Below are positions 1 through 7,377 of a DNA stretch of 64,000 nucleotides, one piece after another; positions within the stretch are counted from its first letter, which is position 1, and each line of letters starts with the position of its first letter. This stretch comes from an uncultured Bacillota bacterium. GTDB taxonomy: Bacteria > Bacillota > Clostridia > Peptostreptococcales > Anaerovoracaceae. The stretch is from positions 1 through 64,000 of the forward strand of contig CAKMKG010000004.1 of NCBI GenBank assembly GCA_927441425.1, given 5' to 3'. The position numbers and the translations under genes were made by a program. A model generated the notes under the pieces. The model saw only the letters and a list, made by a program, of their open reading frames with translations, was not told where the DNA came from and searched no databases.

Positions 1-507
1 TTCATCGGCATACTTTACAGAAATAAGCTTTTTCTGAAATTTTTCATTCAGAGCATCACTCACAAATTCCAGTGGATGCTGGGTTTTCTCTACAATTTCC
101 TCAGAGGACAAACCCTGGTCCCGGAAACGTCTGACCACGCTTGTCATGCTTTCCCCAACTTCAATGATGTGCATGTCCGGGTCGTAAAAGCGGATCACGC
201 TCTGGCCCCACGGATATTCCCTGACATCATGAATCAATTCAACACCGTAGTTTTTCAGTTTTTCAACAAACTTCTCAAACTTCTTTTCTTCAAAATATAA
301 TTCAAAATTGTTGGACCGGAACATGATTGTATCCTCGCGGTCACCGATGAATTCTCTCCAGCTGTCCTTTGTCTGTAGGCTGAAATCGCCGCCAAAGGTG
401 ATGTTTGCGCCAAAGTCCAGAATCACCTTTTGTCCCAGCAGGTCTTCATAAAATTTTCTCGAGCGCTCCATATCCTCAACAACAATTAACGGTAATTTGT
501 ATTTCAC
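1..507 (-). CDS. VOC (glyoxalase/bleomycin-resistance) family protein, 3' partial
   Basis: The first 169 codons are present and the C-terminus runs off the left edge of the window. The start is a GTG (reads VKYKLPLIVVEDMERS) about 6 nt after GGAGGG. The pattern is typical of VOC metalloenzymes: an opening beta strand, MERSRKFYEDLLG, then a second half with VIRFYDPDMHIIEVGE around residues 115-130, where the last Glu is the usual metal or fold position. VOC members include glyoxalases, dioxygenases and antibiotic-binding proteins. Nothing visible fixes the substrate. The tail after about residue 130 is longer than in minimal VOC proteins. Confidence 0.8.
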   Translation of the reverse strand, partial: MKYKLPLIVVEDMERSRKFYEDLLGQKVILDFGANITFGGDFSLQTKDSWREFIGDREDTIMFRSNNFELYFEEKKFEKFVEKLKNYGVELIHDVREYPWGQSVIRFYDPDMHIIEVGESMTSVVRRFRDQGLSSEEIVEKTQHPLEFVSDALNEKFQKKLISVKYADE

Positions 508-644
508 TATGATCCCTCCTACAGGTTTATCACGAATATGCTACTCTTCATTTTAGTATGATTTAAGCATATTTTACACTGTATGATGCAGTCTGTCCAG
601 TTTCAGAATCTGACTAAACTTTTTTCCAAAGGGTAAATTATCAG

Positions 645-699
645 TTGACAATCAGGAGAAAAGTGATATCATATTGACTATAATTGATTTATTAGTCAA
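645..699 (+). promoter_or_regulatory. Promoter and probable operator of the TetR gene
   Basis: TTGACA (645-650), a 16-bp spacer and TATCAT (667-672) form a good sigma-A promoter. Immediately downstream an inverted repeat, TTGACTA (674-680) and TAGTCAA (693-699) separated by 12 bp, covers the predicted transcription start. A palindrome at this place just before a TetR gene is the usual layout of autoregulation; binding by this regulator is inferred. Confidence 0.6.
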
Positions 700-722
700 A
701 TAGTTTTTAGCGAGGTAATCCA

Positions 723-1325
723 ATGCCGAAAAGGTATACGACAAGCGAAAGAGATTTCATAAAAAAGAGGCTCATGGAGGAGGCAAAGAATTGCCTTGTC
801 CAGTATGGTGTACGAAAAACAACCGTAGATGAGATTGTAAAAAGAGTAAACATACCCAAAGGAACGTTTTATTTGTTCTACGATTCCAAGGAGCTTCTTT
901 TCTATGATGTGTTCAGTTATTTTCATGACGAACTGCATGAAAAGATGCTCTCCGAAATCGCCTCTCTCAATCAGGATATCGATCCCGGCAAGCTCACTCA
1001 ACTGATATTCAGCTTATACAAACTGGTGGTGGATTCTTTTCTCCTGAAGTTTATCACCGAAGGTGAATTGGAAATGATGCTTCGGAAACTGCCCCCCGAA
1101 ACCGCGGAAAAGCATACAGAAAAAGATGATTTCAGCATTGAACAGCTGCTCTCCCTGGTTCCGAATCTGAAAACAGACCAAAACCGGGTATTCAGCGCTG
1201 CCTTGAGAGGTGTCTTCCTTTCCATGCTTCATAAGCATGAAATCGGCGAGGAGGTTTTCGATGACGCTCTGAAAATCATGATTCATGGAATCGTGATTCA
1301 AATGTTTGAAGGGGATAAAGTGTGA
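723..1325 (+). CDS. TetR/AcrR-family transcriptional regulator
   Basis: A 200-aa protein of normal length for the family. Residues about 10-60 form the TetR helix-turn-helix, with TVDEIVKRVNIPKGTFYLFY as the DNA-recognition segment followed by SKELLF. The remainder is the variable ligand-binding helical domain. A promoter with an inverted repeat lies just upstream, suggesting autorepression. The next genes on the same strand encode a three-part ABC exporter, so it may control that exporter in response to an exported compound (inferred from position only). A 26-bp perfect palindrome overlaps its stop codon. Confidence 0.88.
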   Translation: MPKRYTTSERDFIKKRLMEEAKNCLVQYGVRKTTVDEIVKRVNIPKGTFYLFYDSKELLFYDVFSYFHDELHEKMLSEIASLNQDIDPGKLTQLIFSLYKLVVDSFLLKFITEGELEMMLRKLPPETAEKHTEKDDFSIEQLLSLVPNLKTDQNRVFSAALRGVFLSMLHKHEIGEEVFDDALKIMIHGIVIQMFEGDKV

Positions 1326-1342
1326 AAATATTTTCACACTTT
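1317..1342. terminator. 26-bp perfect palindrome overlapping the tetR stop codon
   Basis: AAAGTGTGAAAAT is followed directly by its exact reverse complement, with no spacer. It contains the TGA stop of the TetR gene. As RNA it would form a long hairpin ending in UUU, so it may work as a terminator. A dimeric protein-binding site is the alternative. Confidence 0.45.
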
Positions 1343-1683
1343 CCGCTAGGGAACCCAACGGCCTTTGGCCTCCGACTCGCTACGCTCACTGCTGTCCGTT
1401 TTGCCAGCCAAGCAAGCTTGGGGCAAAAAGGCTATGGTTCCCTTCGGCGCTCGCTTACGCACCTAACCACATTTGCTGAGCTAATGTCTGGTAGGTGCCA
1501 TACGGAAATTCCCCGGCTTCAGCCGGTAGGAATTTTTCCGTTCGCGAGCTGAGCACCCTCCTTTATCGGCGAGGGGTACCCCCTCTGCACTCCCCGCCTC
1601 CATCATAATTTAATTTATGATTGGTAGACGAGGGGTTCAATTAATTATTTGTGGCGGCGCAAAGCGCCGTGATGGAGGCAAGC
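1343..1683. repeat. Structured non-coding stretch, possible dispersed repeat
   Basis: About 340 bp without a credible gene, rich in nested inverted repeats. GGGAACC (1349-1355) pairs with GGTTCCC (1436-1442). TTTTGCC pairs with GGCAAAA near 1400-1428. A hairpin at about 1504-1540 has CCGGCT/AGCCGG at its tip and GGAAATTCC/GGAATTTTTCC below. CGGCGC/GCGCCG sits just before the next ribosome site. Its higher GC and dense folding differ from the neighbouring genes and resemble intergenic repeats seen in many copies in some Clostridia. Copy number cannot be judged from one window. Confidence 0.4.
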
Positions 1684-2529
1684 ATGATCAGTGTGAAGAA
1701 TCTTCAATTCAGCTATACAAAAGCCGCATTTATTGAAGATGTCAGTTTTGAGGTAACTCCCGGAGAGATTTTCGGATTTTTAGGACCATCGGGAGCAGGG
1801 AAAAGCACCCTGCAAAAAATCCTGACAGGACTTCTAACAGATTACAGCGGCAATGTTACAGTAAACGGAGAGGAAGCAAAAACCCGTAAGAACAGTTTTT
1901 ATGAAAACATCGGGGTGGATTTTGAATTTCCGAGTCTTTATGAAAAGCTAACCGCTTATGAAAACTTGAAATTCTTTGCTTCTCTTTACAAAAAACAGAG
2001 GGATATCCCTACACTGCTGACCAGTGTCGGGCTGATCAACGATGCAGACAAAAAAGTCTCGGATTATTCAAAAGGGATGAAATCCAGGTTGAATTTTATC
2101 AAAGCGCTGCTTCACGATCCCGCCCTGCTATTTTTGGATGAACCCACCTCCGGCCTTGACCCATCCAATTCCCGGGTGATGAAGGACCTAATTCTGTCTG
2201 AAAAGAAAGCCGGCAAAACCATCATCCTGACAACCCACAACATGTTTGATGCGACCGAGCTCTGCGACCGGGTGGCTTTTATCGTGGACGGTAAAATAAG
2301 GGCATTGGACACACCTCATCATCTGATCATGTCCAAAGGAGCCTCTAAAATAGTGTATACCTATATAGAAAATGGAAAGGAATGTTCCGCTGAAATATCG
2401 ATGAGCCAAACCTCTGGGGATAAACATCTGATGCAACTGATTCAGAATAATCAGCTCCTCTCCATCCATTCAGGAGAACCAACGCTGAATGATATTTTTG
2501 TTGAATTGACCGGGAGGCAGCTGCAATGA
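1684..2529 (+). CDS. ABC transporter ATP-binding protein (exporter type)
   Basis: A 281-aa ATPase. Walker A is GPSGAGKS (residues 34-41), the signature is a degenerate SKGMKS near residue 131, and Walker B plus D-loop is LLFLDEPTSGLD near 150, followed by the switch His in ILTTHN. The start is the ATG with GGAGG 5 nt upstream; an earlier in-frame GTG lies in the hairpin region and has no ribosome site. Its stop overlaps the first permease gene by 4 bp, so the three exporter genes are translationally coupled. The C-terminal domain resembles drug, bacteriocin or Na+ exporter ATPases. The cargo is unknown. Confidence 0.88.
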   Translation: MISVKNLQFSYTKAAFIEDVSFEVTPGEIFGFLGPSGAGKSTLQKILTGLLTDYSGNVTVNGEEAKTRKNSFYENIGVDFEFPSLYEKLTAYENLKFFASLYKKQRDIPTLLTSVGLINDADKKVSDYSKGMKSRLNFIKALLHDPALLFLDEPTSGLDPSNSRVMKDLILSEKKAGKTIILTTHNMFDATELCDRVAFIVDGKIRALDTPHHLIMSKGASKIVYTYIENGKECSAEISMSQTSGDKHLMQLIQNNQLLSIHSGEPTLNDIFVELTGRQLQ

Positions 2530-3209
2530 GAACGAAAGCCCTTTTTCTCGGCGATGTCCGATTTCAAATCAAATACGGTTTTTATTATATTTACCTGTTT
2601 TTTTCCATCCTGTACATTGGGATTTTGTTTGCGTTGCCTCCTCAATGGAGACTAACCGCTGCGATTTTGATGATTTTTTCCGATCCTGCAGCCATGGGTC
2701 TTTACTTCATGGGAGCCATCGTCCTTTTCGAAAAGAGTGAACGGGTTTTAAACAGTGTTGCCATTTCTCCGGTGAAGCCCTATGAGTATGTCCTTTCAAA
2801 GCTTCTCTCCATCGGCTTTATTTCAACCATCGTCGCCATCGCCATCGGAGTTGCCAGCGATGTGATCACCAAACCGTTTTTCTTCATTACCGGAGTTTTC
2901 CTGTGCTCCTGCCTCTTTTCGGCAATCGGGCTTATTTTTGCATGCAGGATTTCTTCCCTGAATCAATTTGTCATCGCAACGATTCCGGCGGAATTGATCA
3001 TCAACGTACCGGCCATCGCATGGCTTTTCGGGTATCAAAAAAGCTGGCTCCTGTTTCACCCAGGCATCAGCCTGATCGAGCTTCTCCGAGGAAGCAGCAG
3101 TGCCTTGCCTGCATTAATTATTTTGATCGTATGGACCTTGTTTTTTGCTGTACTGGCAGAAGGAATCGTCAAGAAAATGCTGAGATCCGTGGGAGGTGTG
3201 AAACTATGA
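2526..3209 (+). CDS. ABC transporter permease
   Basis: A 227-aa integral membrane protein with about six hydrophobic segments, encoded directly after its ATPase (ATGA overlap) and overlapping the next permease gene. It resembles the permeases of ABC-2 type exporters such as fluoroquinolone or YhaP-like systems. The short sequence EKSERVLNSVAISPVKPYEY between membrane segments is the kind of cytoplasmic coupling region seen in these proteins. It probably forms a heterodimeric channel with the following gene product. Substrate not known. Confidence 0.8.
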   Translation: MRTKALFLGDVRFQIKYGFYYIYLFFSILYIGILFALPPQWRLTAAILMIFSDPAAMGLYFMGAIVLFEKSERVLNSVAISPVKPYEYVLSKLLSIGFISTIVAIAIGVASDVITKPFFFITGVFLCSCLFSAIGLIFACRISSLNQFVIATIPAELIINVPAIAWLFGYQKSWLLFHPGISLIELLRGSSSALPALIILIVWTLFFAVLAEGIVKKMLRSVGGVKL

Positions 3210-3919
3210 CGCCATTGTTCCGTTCCTTTGCCATGTTTATCCGTCAGATATCCAGAGACAGCATGCTTTATGCTGTCTGTATTGCTCCGCTTTTCGCCGC
3301 ACTCTTTTTCCGTTTCGGCATTCCATATCTCGAAGCTCGGCTCTGCGGTTATTTCAACCTGCCAGCCATTTTGGCCGAATACTATCTCTTGTTCGATCTT
3401 TTCCTGGCCATATTGACTCCGTTTCTCTTCTGCTTTGCATCCTCTATGGTGATCCTCACCGAGACCGATGAAAACATGTCCGGCTACCTTGCGGTTACCC
3501 CCGTTGGCAAGAAAGGGTATCTGGTCTCCCGGCTTGTATTTCCGGCGCTGATTTCTCTCTTTGCTTCTGTAATCCTTTTAAGCCTGTTTTCTTTGACCTT
3601 ATGGCCCCTCCCCTTGATGCTTGCGGTCTGCTTTCTTGCAAGTCTCTTCAGCATTTTGGTCTCTCTTCTTGTAGTCTCCTTCTCACACAACAGAGTGGAA
3701 GGCATGGCTGTATCCAAAATATCGGGAATCATGATGTTTGGCCTTCTGGTTCCGTTTTTCATCTTCTCGGATATCCAGTATCTTTTCTCCGTATTGCCCT
3801 CTTTCTGGATCGCAAAATTATGCTATGACAGGGATTATCTTTCTATCCTGCCGGCCCTCCTGACGTCTTTCCTATGGATTGGCATTCTTTACCGAAGGTT
3901 TGAAAAAAAGCTGACCTGA
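3206..3919 (+). CDS. ABC transporter permease, second subunit
   Basis: A 237-aa, very hydrophobic protein with six likely transmembrane segments. The start ATG at 3206 follows GGGAGG by about 9 nt and overlaps the stop of the previous permease; the open frame extends further upstream, but that part only shadows the first permease. The segment TETDENMSGYLAVTPVGKKGY parallels SERVLNSVAISPVKPYEY in the previous gene, showing the two permeases are distant paralogues that probably pair. A weak hairpin terminator follows. Confidence 0.8.
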   Translation: MTPLFRSFAMFIRQISRDSMLYAVCIAPLFAALFFRFGIPYLEARLCGYFNLPAILAEYYLLFDLFLAILTPFLFCFASSMVILTETDENMSGYLAVTPVGKKGYLVSRLVFPALISLFASVILLSLFSLTLWPLPLMLAVCFLASLFSILVSLLVVSFSHNRVEGMAVSKISGIMMFGLLVPFFIFSDIQYLFSVLPSFWIAKLCYDRDYLSILPALLTSFLWIGILYRRFEKKLT

Positions 3920-3983
3920 TGATGTAAATTCTCCATAGTAGTATATTTTGTCTCTTGATAACCAATACTTTTAATGCGGGTGC

Positions 3984-4008
3984 AAATGCCCTTCATTATG
4001 GGCATTTT
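3984..4008 (+). terminator. Probable intrinsic terminator after the exporter operon
   Basis: AAATGCCC, an 8-nt loop and GGGCATTTT form a stem with a short T run, 65 bp after the last exporter gene and just ahead of the next promoter. Confidence 0.5.
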
Positions 4009-4030
4009 GGATTCCAATCCTTAGTAAAGC

Positions 4031-4058
4031 TTGACTTCGGCTATGATAGGTATAGAAT
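4031..4058 (+). promoter_or_regulatory. Probable promoter of the L25/Ctc gene
   Basis: TTGACT (4031-4036) and TAGAAT (4053-4058) are separated by 16 bp, about 60 bp before the start codon. A second TTGACG at 4063 is an alternative -35. No sigma-B-like consensus was seen. Confidence 0.4.
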
Positions 4059-4117
4059 CAAGTTGACGATAGGATATATTGGATAGAGAATGGCGCGAAG
4101 CCAAAAGGAGAATGATT

Positions 4118-4705
4118 ATGGAAGTAACGATTTTAAAAGCGATGGATAGAAGCGAAAAACCCAAGAAAGTCAGAGATGCAGGATTTATACCCGGCGTTCT
4201 TAACGGACCCGGTACGACTTCTGCCTCCGTACAATTTGAAACAAAGGCATTGAACAAAATTGTCATGAAACACGGGATGAATGCTAAGATATGGGTTGAA
4301 GCAGGCACTGAGAAAAAATTTGGTTTTATAAAGGAATTGCAAACACATCCTGTGGAAAGGAAAATCATTCATGTTGCAATTCAACTGGTCTCAAAGGATC
4401 AAGAAGTTAAAATGCAGCTGCCGATTACCTTTCAAGGCTTGGGCGAACTGGAACAAAAATTTCTGCATGTACATGTGAACAAAGCAGAGGTCGAGGTTTT
4501 CGGAAAAACCGCGTTAATACCTGATATGCTGGTAGTTGACGTCTCCGGAAAAGAATTGGATGAAACCATTACCGCCAGCGATTTCCATCTGCCTGTGGAG
4601 ATCAGAATACTTGATTCGGAACTCGAAGTCTATGCCAGCATCAAGGCCGTCAGAGAAGTGCTCGTTGCGGAAGCTGCCGCGGAAGAAGACAAGACAGCCG
4701 AATGA
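4118..4705 (+). CDS. rplY: 50S ribosomal protein L25 / general stress protein Ctc
   Basis: A 195-aa long-form L25 (Ctc/TL5) protein: an N-terminal 5S-rRNA-binding domain (about residues 1-90) and a C-terminal beta domain with VEVFGKTALIPDMLVVDVSG. The acidic Ala/Glu tail is typical of Ctc. In the large ribosomal subunit it binds 5S rRNA; in Firmicutes it is often induced by stress. The start was chosen 7 nt after AGGAG; an ATG two codons earlier is too close to that site. The RDAGFIPGVLNGPG segment replaces the more usual R..G.vPgvlYG, a mild deviation. A strong terminator follows. Confidence 0.9.
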   Translation: MEVTILKAMDRSEKPKKVRDAGFIPGVLNGPGTTSASVQFETKALNKIVMKHGMNAKIWVEAGTEKKFGFIKELQTHPVERKIIHVAIQLVSKDQEVKMQLPITFQGLGELEQKFLHVHVNKAEVEVFGKTALIPDMLVVDVSGKELDETITASDFHLPVEIRILDSELEVYASIKAVREVLVAEAAAEEDKTAE

Positions 4706-4736
4706 TATGGAATGAAGAGAGAATCAAACCAGCCAA

Positions 4737-4771
4737 GGAGGATGAAACGATATGTTTCACCCTCCTTTTTT
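4737..4771 (+). terminator. Intrinsic terminator after rplY
   Basis: GGAGGATGAAAC and GTTTCACCCTCC pair with one A-C mismatch around a 5-nt loop, followed by six T. Confidence 0.85.
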
Positions 4772-4922
4772 AGGACTGAGTCTTAGGCTAAAATGCGGTA
4801 TCACCCCTATACGGAAAAGAATTTCAAAATGATCCGCAAATTGATGCAATAAAAATGCCCGTATTTTACTACTAATAATCATATGCTCTTCGGAAATATT
4901 AACATAAGAAGGAGAGACGAGA

Positions 4923-5276
4923 ATGAAAACAGTAGTGCCAATACGAAACAAACAGGCCGTCAAAGAATTCATTAATTTTACAAATCAGGTTTATTTAGAG
5001 GCGGAAGAAAAATTTGGCCCCATAGCAGCAAACATCAAGGGAATGATGGAATATATGGAACGGCTGGGCTATGAAGGGGATATTGATGAACTGATCAAGG
5101 ATATGATTACACAGCACCATAAGACACCTCTGTTTGAGAGACAAGGGAAAATGAGACTGGTAGGCTATTGTTATACCCCTGCCTTTGGCGCAATCTATAA
5201 GCTTGAGAAGGAAATGATCATGGTTCCTATTCTTGCTCCCGGACCCATTCTGGTGGATAACTTTCCTGTTCATTGA
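4923..5276 (+). CDS. Hypothetical 117-aa protein
   Basis: Not recognised. It is a soluble protein with no membrane segment. The N-terminal half looks helical, with EFINFTNQVYLEAEEKFG. The C-terminal half is a hydrophobic, probably beta, segment ending in PILAPGPILVDNFPVH. The start is supported by GGAG about 8 nt upstream. It is monocistronic, between a terminator and a convergent gene cluster. Coding character is convincing (single long frame, good ribosome site), but no motif suggests a function. Confidence 0.65.
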   Translation: MKTVVPIRNKQAVKEFINFTNQVYLEAEEKFGPIAANIKGMMEYMERLGYEGDIDELIKDMITQHHKTPLFERQGKMRLVGYCYTPAFGAIYKLEKEMIMVPILAPGPILVDNFPVH

Positions 5277-5297
5277 AGCTTCAATTGGAAAATAGCT

Positions 5298-5738
5298 TCA
5301 TCCCTTTGGCTTCACCCGAATTGCAATCAGGCGTTTCACATCTTCGAGGACCTCCTGATCCTTCACGGGGATCATCAGCCAGCGTCCGCCGCAGGAAAAG
5401 GAAGTTCTCTGATAGAGTTCATATAGTACATCGGTAAAATGCCCTAGGGTCATAGCGGCATCCACTTCCGCTTCTTCTTTTGTCCCGATAACAATCAGAG
5501 CAATGAAAAAGCCTTCCATCGGATAAAGCGTGCAAAGAGATTTCCCGCTTTTCTGATACTTCACGTTCCAGCCTGGCTGGGCGGAGCATTTGCTGTAGGA
5601 CAGTTTAGGCGGCACATGATAGGTATCTTCTATATAACTCTGCAATTTATTCCAAAGTGGCACAGCCTTCCCGATAAAATCCCGAATATCTTCCCCCTCC
5701 GGTTCCTGGCCGATGCCACATACTTCATTCCATTCCAT
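5298..5738 (-). CDS. DUF3788-type protein
   Basis: A 146-aa soluble protein matching the DUF3788 pattern: KLSYSKCSAQPGWNVKYQKSGKSLCTLYP in the middle and ELYQRTSFSCGGRWLMIPV near the end. DUF3788 proteins are small, of unknown function, and often lie next to GyrI-like or MerR genes, as here. The ATG follows AGGGGG by about 7 nt; an upstream in-frame TTG would overlap the previous gene and lacks its own site. It is last in a three-gene minus-strand cluster. Confidence 0.75.
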   Translation of the reverse strand: MEWNEVCGIGQEPEGEDIRDFIGKAVPLWNKLQSYIEDTYHVPPKLSYSKCSAQPGWNVKYQKSGKSLCTLYPMEGFFIALIVIGTKEEAEVDAAMTLGHFTDVLYELYQRTSFSCGGRWLMIPVKDQEVLEDVKRLIAIRVKPKG

Positions 5739-5752
5739 TTCAATCCCCCTTT

Positions 5753-6700
5753 TCAACTGTCCTCATTTGTGACGCAAGTACTCTTTTTGTATTTTTCTGC
5801 AAGCATGCAGTATAAGGTAATCCATTGATTCGGTTCTCCTGCTTTGCCAACATTCCAGAGGCGCTGCCCCGGTGTCCGGTGGAGAAGGCACCTGCCGTCG
5901 GCATCCTTCCTGCTCTCCATTACTGCCCATGCATCCCGCAGTCTTTCGTCTTTTCCGTAGCCCATCCGACTGAGTGCATACAGAATTTCCCAGACATTTG
6001 TTCCCCAGGTGATCGGATAGGAGTCCTGTTCCATGTCCCGACTGACAAAGCGCTTCGGGTCTTTATTTCTATAAATGCCGTTTCTGTTCAGAAAGTAGTC
6101 TACCAGTTCCAGACATCTTTCATGCTCCCAATACTCCGGGAGCACGGAAAAAGCCAGCAGCGCTTTTGCCGATCCCCGGATACAGCTTTTGGGCGGCTTT
6201 CCTTTTTCGTGCATATCACAAAGATACCCGCCGTCAGGTCTTTTTGTGCCGAGCAATAGATCGATTGCCTTCTGAACCCTTTTGTCATCCCGATACCCCA
6301 GCAGGATAAAGGTGCGGATGTTATAGCCATACAGGCAGGAGATATGTTCCCACCAGTCTCCGTCCTCTTTCTGCAAGCCAAGGTATCTCGAAGCCGCCTT
6401 TTGAATAAAAGGCTGGCTTCGATCCAAGCCAAGCTCGGCACAATAGGATAAGCAAAAATGAGTGGTCCCAAAGCTTCCATATTCCACTCCGTCGCCGATG
6501 ATCCTGCCCTTGTAATTTTTCTGCAGCCAGTATCCGTCTGGATGCATTGCATCCATCAGTTTTCTAACGGGTTTGGATTCCAGAATCGCTTTTTTTGCTT
6601 CCAGTGCTTCTTCTGATCCTCCTCGGTCCATTAATTCAACAAGGGTTCGGTATCTGACCGATGGATTGTCAGGCGCAAGAAGCCATTCAACTACATCCAT
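5753..6700 (-). CDS. Alpha/alpha-toroid (squalene-cyclase/prenyltransferase fold) protein
   Basis: A 315-aa protein with repeated helical units of the terpenoid-cyclase/prenyltransferase type: repeating DGYW, DGDWWEH, DGGYLC and DADGRC segments, each preceded by a helix ending in LG(L)Q or similar. The DxDD motif of class II terpene cyclases is absent, so catalysis of terpene cyclisation is not supported. Such proteins in Firmicutes are annotated only as nitrogen-fixation-like or hypothetical. It sits between a GyrI-like gene (16 bp upstream) and a DUF3788 gene, probably in one transcript. Confidence 0.7.
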   Translation of the reverse strand: MDVVEWLLAPDNPSVRYRTLVELMDRGGSEEALEAKKAILESKPVRKLMDAMHPDGYWLQKNYKGRIIGDGVEYGSFGTTHFCLSYCAELGLDRSQPFIQKAASRYLGLQKEDGDWWEHISCLYGYNIRTFILLGYRDDKRVQKAIDLLLGTKRPDGGYLCDMHEKGKPPKSCIRGSAKALLAFSVLPEYWEHERCLELVDYFLNRNGIYRNKDPKRFVSRDMEQDSYPITWGTNVWEILYALSRMGYGKDERLRDAWAVMESRKDADGRCLLHRTPGQRLWNVGKAGEPNQWITLYCMLAEKYKKSTCVTNEDS

Positions 6701-6716
6701 ACTTGTTTTACCCTTT

Positions 6717-7175
6717 CTATTTCAGCGGGAATACGACCCTGGTCAAAAGCTCGTTCTCCGGCACCTCCGCCGGCGAGTTGTAGTAATATTCATAACTCAC
6801 ACCGGTTGGGGCATGCCCATTCTCACCAATCCATGCCATCATTGCATCATAGACAGGCGCCATCTCCGTATAAGGTCCTTTATACAGATAGGACACCTGC
6901 TTGCCTGCCGAAATCGTTCCCGATTGGATTTCACCCTTACCGGCAATGGTTTTTGGAACGACAAAGCCGATCTCAACATCAAGATCTTCCATATCCATGT
7001 TGTAATACGCCCCAAAGGCAGGACCTTCTGTCCTTTCTCCAATTTCCTCCAGGTATTGGAGAATTTCTCCGTACACTCTACCAAATTCCTGGGGCAGATT
7101 GCCCACCGCAGTCCTGATGCGCATAGAAAGAACGGCTTGTTCCTTTTCGTCAATTAATTCAAATTGATATCCCAT
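6717..7175 (-). CDS. GyrI-like small-molecule-binding domain protein
   Basis: A 152-aa stand-alone GyrI-like (AraC effector-binding, SOUL-type) domain. GPAFGAYYNMDMEDLDVEIGF at about 52-72 and a second half with ISAGKQVSYLYKGPYTEM and GVSYEYYYNSPAEVPENEL reflect the internal duplication of this fold, which binds hydrophobic or cationic ligands. There is no DNA-binding domain. A good AAGGAGG site precedes it. Upstream lies a 24-bp inverted repeat overlapping its likely promoter, so it may be controlled by a regulator outside the window. Confidence 0.8.
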   Translation of the reverse strand: MGYQFELIDEKEQAVLSMRIRTAVGNLPQEFGRVYGEILQYLEEIGERTEGPAFGAYYNMDMEDLDVEIGFVVPKTIAGKGEIQSGTISAGKQVSYLYKGPYTEMAPVYDAMMAWIGENGHAPTGVSYEYYYNSPAEVPENELLTRVVFPLK

Positions 7176-7215
7176 GATATGCCTCCTTTTATTTTTTCTT
7201 TGATCATAGCATATA

Positions 7216-7239
7216 AACCTGACAACTATATGTCAGGTT
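7216..7239. promoter_or_regulatory. Palindromic operator over the GyrI-like promoter
   Basis: AACCTGACA, 6 bp, TGTCAGGTT: perfect 9-bp arms. On the minus strand CTGACA and TATGCT, 17 bp apart, give a promoter whose -35 lies inside the repeat. This arrangement suits a dimeric repressor or MerR-type activator. The cognate regulator is not obvious nearby. Confidence 0.55.
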
Positions 7240-7377
7240 ATAAATTTCTTTTTAATAAATTGATTATATACCTTAAATAATATTTTCTGTAGTCGAAAAT
7301 TTTCTATTTATGCGTTATAATGAGCGTAATAAATAAAATAGAAAATTCAATAGAATAGCAAAATAATGGAGGATATT

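Noticed and set aside
2903-3205. Upstream extension of the second exporter permease
   Set aside because: It overlaps the first permease in another frame; GGGAGG and the hydrophobic start point to 3206.
5753-6700. Squalene or terpene cyclase activity
   Set aside because: The repeats fit the toroid fold, but the DxDD catalytic motif is missing and no isoprenoid genes are near.
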